From an uncultured Porphyromonas sp. (GTDB lineage: Bacteria; Bacteroidota; Bacteroidia; Bacteroidales; Porphyromonadaceae): a stretch of 15,953 nt of DNA. The notes beneath the pieces are model-generated. The model searched no databases and was not told the DNA's origin. It saw nothing but the letters and a program-made list of their open reading frames with translations. The stretch lies in the NCBI GenBank assembly GCA_943912835.1, contig CALTVJ010000044.1, positions 1-15,953 of the forward strand. The letters run 5' to 3'. The stretch's first letter is position 1. Every line of letters begins with the position of its first letter. Below, one piece after another: positions 1 through 6,030 of the stretch. The translations under genes and the position numbers were made by a program.

Positions 1-2087
1 GTCGTAGGTGTATTTACCTTAGATACATTACTCTTCACCTCTTCCTTCGGCTTAGAAGTAGGCTTAACAACCTCCTTGATGCCTGCATTGAGCTTATCGA
101 CACTCTGCGTCCAGAGGTTGTACTCCTCGGGAGCAAAGAGAGGCAGATCCGCTAAGTCCTCTTGTTCTCCTCGCTCCATAATGGGATGATGATCGTCATC
201 AAAGTAGACCGTCTGCCCATTCATCTCTCGAGGTGGCTCTACATCGGGGCGAATAACAGAGGACTCTGTCTCATACTGACGATGTAGGGTCAAAGTCGGC
301 ACGCCCTCGGGGGCTGGCTCTTCCTTGATAATCGGTGCTTCTTCTGTCTGCACAGATACGACTTCTGCTTGCTGCTGTTTCTCTTTGATTTCAGTAGCCA
401 CCTCTTCTTCAACAACTGCTTCTTTAGTGTAGCGTCCTGCGACGAGTTCCTCGAGTTCGGCGATTTCGTGTAGCTTGGCGGGCGAAAAGTAGAGGTCACG
501 CTCAATACCCAAGCCGTGGATATTGATAGACTTCATCTCATCGAGCGACATATTGCCTAATTCCCAGCCATACCCCATCGTTACCGCCCCGAAGCCAATA
601 CGCTCCTTGGGGTCATACTCCAAGAGATAAGCCGTATAAGCCCCCATTGGGAAGAAATAGCGAGCATAGGCAACCTTATCGCCTATCAAGCCTTTCTCTG
701 TGCTGTAAAGTTTGGGTAGCTGCTTCTCGATGCTCTTGGGGAGGAGATTATAAGCGTCATTGATGCCCTCGTCTACTACTTCTTCTTTTTTCTTTTGTTC
801 CTCCTTGGGAGTGGACAAGCCTGCGGTTACCCCCAGCTTGCGTAGCTCTTTCTCAGCTTCGGCTTGTCGCTCGGCTTCGGTCATTGCGATGCCTGTTTCA
901 TAGAGTTTCTTATCGAAACGCTGCTCTATATCCTCAGAGAGCTGAAAGCGTAGACTTTGTGCCATCTCCTCTATACCGCCATCAAACTCATAGACCCAGG
1001 TGGGCTTGCCATAAGGATTTGTCCCCATGGTACGACTTGTGGCGATGGTGCGTGTCTGCACCTCTTGCCAATCACCCTCAAAGAGACTGCTGTGGTTGAA
1101 TGCCATAGAGAAGCCGTCCCCCTTGGGAACGGGGAAAGATTTGACAAAGGCTTGTTCTAAACCCTCGGCTATATCCTTGCCTGACTGCTTTTGCAGGACA
1201 ATGAGGTCGCTTCCTACTTCCGTGCCGGCATTCTCACTGAACATACCCGAGGGCAAGCGAATAGACGAAATGAGCTTGCTATTCTGCATCAAGTAGCGAC
1301 GGATAGGCTCGTTGCGAGGGGCATCGAGTACCCCTTGTGAAGTGATGAAAGCGAGCAGTCCGCCCTCTTTGAGGGTGTCTAGCCCCTTGACGAAGAAATA
1401 ATTGTGGATTGCTCGGGTGGACTCACTCTTAAGCACATCCTTGCCCTTGGTAAAACTGCGGTCGTAAACCATAAAGTCGCCAAAGGGGATATTACTCGTT
1501 ACAAGGTCGTACTTGTTGGGCTCCTCCACTTCGCCTATAGCCTCAAAGGGTTGGTTTTGTACCGTGATATTACCTTCCCCATAAGGGTGCAGAGCTTGAG
1601 AGATGCGAGCCGTCAAGAGGTCTTTCTCCATTGCATCGACAACGCCAGCCTGCTGAGCAAAGGTCTCGGCAAAAGCTCCCATGCCTGCCGAGGGGTCAAG
1701 ACAACGCTTGATGCTTATGCCTGTGTTTTTAATCGAGTCAGCAATAGCAGACACGATGCGGGTGTCGGTATAAAAAGAAGTGAGTACACTGGCCTTGATG
1801 CTGTCCCAATAGCGTTTGGCGGTATTGGCATCAAGGGCTTCTCGATAAATCAGTTGCTTGAGTTGCTGTGTCGGGGCAAAGAGGTGCTGCTCTGATGCCG
1901 ACCAGTGGCGAATATCCTCGGGCTGCTCACAGCGATTGAGGACGCATTTCAATCCGCCAAAACCTTGGTAACCCCTCAAGATGCTGCGTTCGGCTTCGGT
2001 GGCGGCTCGTCGCTCTTTCTCCAAGCGAAGCACCACACGGATAGCCTCGGTATTGGCTTCTAAAACGGCTTTCTTATTGTATGCCAT
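1..2087 (-). CDS. N-terminal part of a large ICE DNA methylase/helicase-type protein (3' end outside window)
   Basis: The frame is open from an ATG at 2087-2085 to the window edge, giving 695 codons without a stop; the protein continues beyond base 1. An N-terminal adenine-methyltransferase core is visible. Motif I (SAM binding) is DPSAGMGAF at residues 131-139, and motif IV is SNIPFGDF at 198-205, an NIPF variant of the usual NPPY/F. After it comes a Rossmann-like stretch with LKEGGLLAFITSQGVLD (about 239-255). Residues about 445-540 (LLPKSIEKQLPKLYSTE onward) resemble the DUF2958 family. Residues 540-695 are acidic and low in complexity, a likely linker. In Bacteroidetes conjugative transposons, proteins of this kind run to well over 1500 aa and carry SNF2-type helicase motifs downstream; none of that part is visible here. 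It lies 131 bp after topB on the same strand. The likely role is modification or handling of element DNA, perhaps anti-restriction; this is inferred. The start is chosen because it gives a family-like N-terminus (MAYNKKAVLEANTEAIRVVL); no Shine-Dalgarno is visible. Confidence 0.88.
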   Translation of the reverse strand, partial: MAYNKKAVLEANTEAIRVVLRLEKERRAATEAERSILRGYQGFGGLKCVLNRCEQPEDIRHWSASEQHLFAPTQQLKQLIYREALDANTAKRYWDSIKASVLTSFYTDTRIVSAIADSIKNTGISIKRCLDPSAGMGAFAETFAQQAGVVDAMEKDLLTARISQALHPYGEGNITVQNQPFEAIGEVEEPNKYDLVTSNIPFGDFMVYDRSFTKGKDVLKSESTRAIHNYFFVKGLDTLKEGGLLAFITSQGVLDAPRNEPIRRYLMQNSKLISSIRLPSGMFSENAGTEVGSDLIVLQKQSGKDIAEGLEQAFVKSFPVPKGDGFSMAFNHSSLFEGDWQEVQTRTIATSRTMGTNPYGKPTWVYEFDGGIEEMAQSLRFQLSEDIEQRFDKKLYETGIAMTEAERQAEAEKELRKLGVTAGLSTPKEEQKKKEEVVDEGINDAYNLLPKSIEKQLPKLYSTEKGLIGDKVAYARYFFPMGAYTAYLLEYDPKERIGFGAVTMGYGWELGNMSLDEMKSINIHGLGIERDLYFSPAKLHEIAELEELVAGRYTKEAVVEEEVATEIKEKQQQAEVVSVQTEEAPIIKEEPAPEGVPTLTLHRQYETESSVIRPDVEPPREMNGQTVYFDDDHHPIMERGEQEDLADLPLFAPEEYNLWTQSVDKLNAGIKEVVKPTSKPKEEVKSNVSKVNTPT

Positions 2088-2125
2088 AGTTAGTTGTTCT
2101 TCTGATGTTAGGAATGCAAAGCCTT

Positions 2126-2153
2126 AGCCTATGGAGAGGACTCTGCATAGGTT
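2126..2153. other. Imperfect inverted repeat upstream of the methylase gene
   Basis: AGCCTATG (2126-2133) can pair with CATAGGTT (2146-2153): seven Watson-Crick pairs and one G-T, with a 12-nt loop. It lies 39-66 nt upstream of the methylase start, in the 131-bp gap after topB. It could be a leader hairpin or an operator half-site pair. No poly-T tract follows on either strand, so it is not called a terminator. Confidence 0.35.
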
Positions 2154-2172
2154 AATAGGCAATGAAGTCGTG

Positions 2173-2206
2173 GGGTACTACCTTGACTGCTGTCTAAGTA
2201 GTACCC
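2173..2206 (-). terminator. Hairpin just after topB; possible transcription terminator or attenuator
   Basis: GGGTACTAC (2173-2181) is perfectly complementary to GTAGTACCC (2198-2206), giving a 9-bp stem with a 16-nt loop that starts 12 nt past the topB stop codon. On the minus strand the stem is not followed by a U tract (CCACGACTTC follows), so it does not meet the intrinsic-terminator rule. It may instead stabilise the 3' end of the topB message, tune read-through into the methylase gene, or bind a protein. The stem is certain from sequence; the role is inferred. Confidence 0.4.
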
Positions 2207-2208
2207 TC

Positions 2209-2239
2209 TTCTTAGGTCTTATTTCGCTTTCTTAGGTCT
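2209..2239. repeat. 11-bp direct repeat across the topB stop codon
   Basis: TTCTTAGGTCT occurs at 2209-2219 and again at 2229-2239, a 20-bp period. The right copy encodes the RPKK part of the TopB C-terminus; the left copy lies just beyond the stop codon. It may be a short tandem slippage product. Confidence 0.6.
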
Positions 2240-4303
2240 GCCCTCAAACTCAAAGGTGGTTTTGAAGTCGTTGCCCAGAACTAATCGGGCATTGAATTTC
2301 TTGCCAACTTTGCTGACTAAGCCTTTGAGGATGGGTGTACGTTTGGTGGTGATGAGGTCACGCAGGTTGTCTTCGGAGAGGAATGTGCCACAGACTTCTC
2401 GGAAGATGACGAAGTCACAACCCTCAGCACGGCACTTGGCAATTTTGGCGTAGATACCCACGCTTTCTTTGCCACACTTGGGGCAGTGATAGCTTGGGTA
2501 ACTCTTCTGCGGTGGCGATAGCTTCAATAATTCCTCGCAAATCTGAGCCGTGTACTCACAGATACGCTGATTGAATTGTGCAGCGGATGCAGAGCCTGCC
2601 TCGATAGCCGCCAAGGCGACTTCCCACGCACCCGTCATCTCGGCATTGGCAATCTTTTTATCCTTGACAATGTCATAGACCGCCAAGCCTTTGTCTGTGG
2701 GGACGATGCTTTTCTTCTCTCGACGGATGTATTCTCTGAGGATAAGTGTCTCGATGATGTTGGCACGCGTGGCAGGAGTACCGATACCGCAGTCTGCCAT
2801 AGCTCGCTTACTCTCGGCATCGTCTACCTCCTTGCCTGCATGCTCCATCGCAGAGAGCAGTGTTGCTTCGGTATAGAGGGGCTTGGGCTTCGTCTTGTGG
2901 CTCGTGATGTCGGCAGAGCGAAGCAATAGGACTTCACCCTCAACGAGACTCGGCAACATCGAAAGTAGTTGTTCTTCCTGCTCGTCGCCCTCTATCTCCT
3001 TGCTCTGAGGCTTCGCTTGCTCTTTGGCTACTGCCTTCCAACCCAATGAAAGCACACGGCAAGCTCTCCAAGAGTAGCTCTGCGAACCGTCTGATAATTG
3101 TACCTGCATACGCTCCTCCTCAGAATTGGGAGAGAATGCTTCGATAAAGCGAGTGCGTATCATCTGGTAGATGATGCTCTCATCGGCACTGAGTTTATCC
3201 GTCGGTTCTCCTGTCGGGATAATAGCATGGTGGTCGGTCACCTTGCTGTTATCTACACTGTGGAGATTGAGTGGTAAGGGCAAGACCTCTCCCAAAGCTC
3301 TCAAGATAGCAGGTACTTCGTCAAAGACATCTTCACTGATGTAGCGACTGCCTGTGCGTGGATAGGTCGTTACCTTCTTCTCATACAGCGTTTGGGCAAT
3401 CGAGAGTGTCTTATCAGCCGAGAAGCCGTGCTTGCGGTTGGCGTCCTTCTGTAAGGCTGTGAGGTCATAGAGCAAGGGCGGAGCGGTTGTGCCTGTCTTG
3501 CGACTGACTGATACAACCGAGATTCTGCCCTCTGCATGAAGAGCCGATAAGGCTCGCTGTGCTACCGCTTCATCGGAAAAACTATCACTACTTATCGCCT
3601 TGATGCTGATGCCGTCTTTCTCGGCTTCGGCATAGAGCTTCCAATAAGGGACAGAGGCAAAGTGCTTGTTCTCGAGGTAGCGACGGCAGACCATAGCCAG
3701 CGTAGGTGTCTGCACTCGTCCGAGGGAGTAGCCTCCCTTGCGAGCAATGGACAAAGCCCTACTAGCATTGATGCCCACGAGCCAGTCTGCCTCGCTCCGT
3801 GCCTTAGCAGAGTGGTAGAGATTGTCGTAATCTCGTCCCGACTTCATTTGAGCTAAGCCCTCGCGGATAGCCTTATCGGTCAGCGATGAAATCCACAGCC
3901 TATCAAAAGGCTTGTTGCACTTAAGATAGTCGTAGATGTATCTAAAGATCAACTCACCCTCTCGCCCTGCATCGGTAGCCACAATGATGCGGTCAGCCTC
4001 TGTAAAGCAGTGGCGAATAGCCTTGAGTTGTTTGAGGGCTGACGGGGCGTCGCTGTACTCCTTACCTTTGCGGATTTGGCGAACGATGAGCTGAAAAGGA
4101 TTGGGAAGAATGGGGAGGTCTTCGGCTTTATACGCTCCATAGCCATAGGCTTCGGGCATAGCGAGTGTAATGAGATGCCCCATCGCCCAGGTCACAAGGT
4201 AGCCACCGCCCTGTAAATAACCATCTTGCTTGGTGTTTGCTCCTACGATGCGAGCAATATCACGAGCCACCGAGGGTTTCTCGGCAATAATACAAATTGT
4301 CAT
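2219..4303 (-). CDS. topB: DNA topoisomerase III (type IA), ICE-borne
   Basis: This 694-aa type IA topoisomerase makes transient single-strand breaks and relaxes or decatenates DNA through a 5'-phosphotyrosine link. The N-terminal TOPRIM fold has the EKPSVA motif with acidic E8 and DAGREGE at 111-117. The cleavage domain has the active-site tyrosine in TTYPRTGSRY, at about Y314. Other family blocks include GYSLGRVQTPTLA (191-203) and DHHAIIPT (357-364). A four-cysteine zinc-ribbon-like element starts with CPKC at 607-610, followed by one C-terminal topoisomerase repeat (about 620-690). The length fits Bacteroides-type TopB. The frame extends upstream to an ATG at 4366, but the 21 extra residues (MSQITKRVPCYPM...) look unrelated to the family, so MTICIIAEKPSVA at 4303 is preferred. 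It lies between the DUF3945 protein and the methylase gene, the arrangement typical of Bacteroidetes conjugative elements, where such enzymes are tied to excision or transfer of the element. Confidence 0.96.
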   Translation of the reverse strand: MTICIIAEKPSVARDIARIVGANTKQDGYLQGGGYLVTWAMGHLITLAMPEAYGYGAYKAEDLPILPNPFQLIVRQIRKGKEYSDAPSALKQLKAIRHCFTEADRIIVATDAGREGELIFRYIYDYLKCNKPFDRLWISSLTDKAIREGLAQMKSGRDYDNLYHSAKARSEADWLVGINASRALSIARKGGYSLGRVQTPTLAMVCRRYLENKHFASVPYWKLYAEAEKDGISIKAISSDSFSDEAVAQRALSALHAEGRISVVSVSRKTGTTAPPLLYDLTALQKDANRKHGFSADKTLSIAQTLYEKKVTTYPRTGSRYISEDVFDEVPAILRALGEVLPLPLNLHSVDNSKVTDHHAIIPTGEPTDKLSADESIIYQMIRTRFIEAFSPNSEEERMQVQLSDGSQSYSWRACRVLSLGWKAVAKEQAKPQSKEIEGDEQEEQLLSMLPSLVEGEVLLLRSADITSHKTKPKPLYTEATLLSAMEHAGKEVDDAESKRAMADCGIGTPATRANIIETLILREYIRREKKSIVPTDKGLAVYDIVKDKKIANAEMTGAWEVALAAIEAGSASAAQFNQRICEYTAQICEELLKLSPPQKSYPSYHCPKCGKESVGIYAKIAKCRAEGCDFVIFREVCGTFLSEDNLRDLITTKRTPILKGLVSKVGKKFNARLVLGNDFKTTFEFEGRPKKAK

Positions 4304-4457
4304 AGTTAAGGTCTTGATTAGTGAGACCATTGGATAACACGGCACTCGCTTCGTTATCTGCGACACTCGGCTTCGGTCATTTACTTGATGTAAACTCCCA
4401 TCAGCCTCGGTCTTGATGCCTTGCGATTACCATGTTCTACAATAGCCTCAGGTTAGC

Positions 4458-5858
4458 CTACATCTTGCGTCCTCGACGCTGTTTATTCTCTTGTTGCTGC
4501 TTCTGCTCGGCAGTAGGCTGTGTTTGTCCAGACTTCAGAGGCTCTTTAAGGTTCTTGGTCGCTTCGTTGGTCTTTCCCTCGTTATTGACCGCTACCTGAG
4601 TCTTGTGTTCTTCGGCTACGGCTTCCACCTTGCCCTTACCTTGCTTCTTCTCAGGGTTGTACCTATAGAAGCGTGGGCGGTTCTGCTCCTTATCCATACG
4701 CACATAGGCATTGAAGCTGTTGCCCTCCTTGTCTACCATATTCTTGAGGTAGAGGGTGCGACCATTGTCAAGAGCTTCACGCTGTTTATCGCTAAGTTCC
4801 AAGCCACAGAGTTTGCAAGGCACTCCTCCTTGTCTTTGTCCTTGGAGTTGCGATTGTTCTTGGCGTTCTTTGAGGCTCTTAGGTTCACCGAAGATGAACT
4901 CGATGCCCTTCTTCTCAGCATTGACCTGGAGTGTAGCATCAAAGGATTTGCCGTTCTTAGAGGTCATACCCTCCACTTTCACAGCCTTACCTTCCAAGAG
5001 GTCTTTGTACTGCTGGTCAGAAAGGGTAACGCCCTTTATCTCCTTGGGGATAGAGACACGGTCGGCACGCAAGGCAACGAGTTCGTTCGTCTGTGGGTCT
5101 ACCGACACATAGGCATCGAAAACTTCTCCATGTTTGGTTACGACCTCAATGGTCTTGCCAAGGTTGCCTGTCTTGAGGAGTTGCTCCTTGTCCTCGGGGC
5201 TGAACTTATAGCCCATATAGGGGAAGTCGAGTTGTGGCTCCTTACGCATCGCATGCACCGCCAAGCCGATGTTGCCATCGTCGTCTGTACGAAATGCCAA
5301 ACGTGCCTCCGTATAAATCGAGCTATTGCCATAGGGAACGGTAATGCCCACAAGGTCGCTCTTCTGCCAGTTGAGCATCTTCTCTAGCTCGACACTAGCT
5401 TCGAGACGTTCACGGCTAAGCCCCAAGTCCTCGAGCATCTTCCAATCAATCTTATTGGGGTCAATGGCGGTCGCATTCTTCTGCATCGGCAGGAAGTTGT
5501 CGAAGGCGACCTGCTGCGACTTGATTAGTTCCTGCGTAGCTGGATTGTGGCGATGCTGTAAGGATGCACGTAGGTTTTCCACGCCTTGCTCCACATTGCT
5601 CGCTACGACCTTGTACAGCCCAAAGCGAGTTGGGTCGTTGAACTGCTTGAGGAAGTTCTTCATGAAGTTCTTGAGCAGCCCATCTTGGTTGTTGAACTTG
5701 AGGAAGGAGGCTTGCTGTGTCTCCTTCGCCTCTGAGGTCTTGAGCTTACCTGCTTCGTCGATGCCAGAAACAACGGAGAGTGTTCCGACTTCCTGCTCGT
5801 TTTTTACGTCTGAGCGGTCTTCCAGGACCAGCACATAGTCATGGTTGTTTGTGTCCAT
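4458..5858 (-). CDS. DUF4099/DUF3945-type conjugative-element protein
   Basis: This is a 466-aa cytoplasmic protein with no signal peptide or membrane segment. Residues 1-100 are polar. Residues about 137-215 (IDWKMLEDLGLSRERLEASV onward) match the style of the DUF4099 family. Three degenerate copies of a DUF3945-like unit follow at about 216-262, 278-324 and 353-400. Each runs (L/F)S-x-x-(D/Q)-K/Y..LL..G, then a strand pair built on K-x-G-x-x-F-(D/N)-A. A CKLC pair (C348, C351) sits at the head of the third copy. The last 65 residues are Lys/Gln/Glu-rich and end in RRGRKM, which could contact nucleic acid. The molecular function is unknown; proteins with these domains sit next to topB in Bacteroidetes conjugative transposons. 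The start is the ATG at 5858, about 33 nt from a -7 element. The gap to topB is 154 bp with no obvious promoter, so co-transcription is likely but not shown. Confidence 0.88.
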   Translation of the reverse strand: MDTNNHDYVLVLEDRSDVKNEQEVGTLSVVSGIDEAGKLKTSEAKETQQASFLKFNNQDGLLKNFMKNFLKQFNDPTRFGLYKVVASNVEQGVENLRASLQHRHNPATQELIKSQQVAFDNFLPMQKNATAIDPNKIDWKMLEDLGLSRERLEASVELEKMLNWQKSDLVGITVPYGNSSIYTEARLAFRTDDDGNIGLAVHAMRKEPQLDFPYMGYKFSPEDKEQLLKTGNLGKTIEVVTKHGEVFDAYVSVDPQTNELVALRADRVSIPKEIKGVTLSDQQYKDLLEGKAVKVEGMTSKNGKSFDATLQVNAEKKGIEFIFGEPKSLKERQEQSQLQGQRQGGVPCKLCGLELSDKQREALDNGRTLYLKNMVDKEGNSFNAYVRMDKEQNRPRFYRYNPEKKQGKGKVEAVAEEHKTQVAVNNEGKTNEATKNLKEPLKSGQTQPTAEQKQQQENKQRRGRKM

Positions 5859-5890
5859 AATTCATTCTTTTATTGAGATATATCAGAAAG

Positions 5891-5898
5891 CAAATATA
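5891..5898 (-). promoter_or_regulatory. Candidate -7 element for the ICE genes
   Basis: On the minus strand this reads TATATTTG, a full match to the Bacteroidetes -7 consensus TAnnTTTG. It would place transcription start near 5885 and give a leader of about 27 nt for the gene starting at 5858. No TTTG or TTG was found at the expected -33 distance (around 5918-5922), so the promoter is only half supported. Confidence 0.5.
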
Positions 5899-5942
5899 GA
5901 CCGCTGCCTCATCAGATTTATGTACTGAAGCAAAGAAAGGAA

Positions 5943-5956
5943 CTTCCGGGAGGAAG
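5943..5956. other. Short inverted repeat between the divergent promoters
   Basis: CTTCC (5943-5947), loop GGGA, then GGAAG (5952-5956) form a perfect 5-bp stem. It lies between the minus-strand -7 match and the plus-strand -33, where a regulator acting on both genes could bind. It is short enough to occur by chance. Confidence 0.25.
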
Positions 5957-5970
5957 AAGGAAATCATTTC

Positions 5971-6000
5971 TTGTGTATTTCAATGTTTTAATTACCTTTG
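5971..6000 (+). promoter_or_regulatory. Bacteroidetes-type promoter of the secreted-protein operon
   Basis: TTG at 5971-5973 and TACCTTTG at 5993-6000 match the Bacteroidetes primary sigma (-33 TTTG, -7 TAnnTTTG) pattern with a 19-nt spacer, which is within the usual range. Transcription should start about 5-8 nt downstream, near 6006, leaving roughly 25 nt before the ATG at 6031. It is the only promoter seen for the operon. Confidence 0.72.
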
Positions 6001-6014
6001 CAGGTGGTAAAGTT

Positions 6015-6027
6015 CTAAGTCCCTTAG
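6015..6027 (+). promoter_or_regulatory. Small leader hairpin before operon gene 1
   Basis: CTAAG (6015-6019) and CTTAG (6023-6027) form a 5-bp stem with a 3-nt loop that ends 3 nt before the ATG at 6031. It lies inside the predicted short leader and could limit ribosome access to that start, favouring the downstream ATG at 6082. The structure is seen; the effect is inferred. Confidence 0.35.
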
Positions 6028-6030
6028 TAT

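Noticed and set aside
1404..1895. A 163-codon open frame on the plus strand.
   Set aside because: It is antisense to the methylase motif I and IV region, which is clearly coding on the minus strand.
111..4000. The TOPRIM motif of TopB reads DAGREGE rather than DxDREGE, which looked like a damaged active site.
   Set aside because: Mobile-element TopB proteins commonly carry a Gly at this position (DxGREGE), and the remaining acidic residues and the tyrosine motif are intact, so I treat it as a family variant.
4304..4366. A 21-residue N-terminal extension of TopB starting at 4366.
   Set aside because: The extra residues do not resemble the start of a TOPRIM domain, whereas the ATG at 4303 gives the standard TopB N-terminus MTICIIAEKPS.
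4491..5387. A 298-codon open frame on the plus strand.
   Set aside because: It lies wholly antisense to the DUF4099/DUF3945-type gene, has a Leu-rich low-complexity translation typical of antisense shadows, and shows no promoter or family motif.
5943..5956. The CTTCC/GGAAG hairpin as a terminator.
   Set aside because: The stem is only 5 bp, no T run follows on the plus strand, and no gene ends near it because both flanking genes start here.
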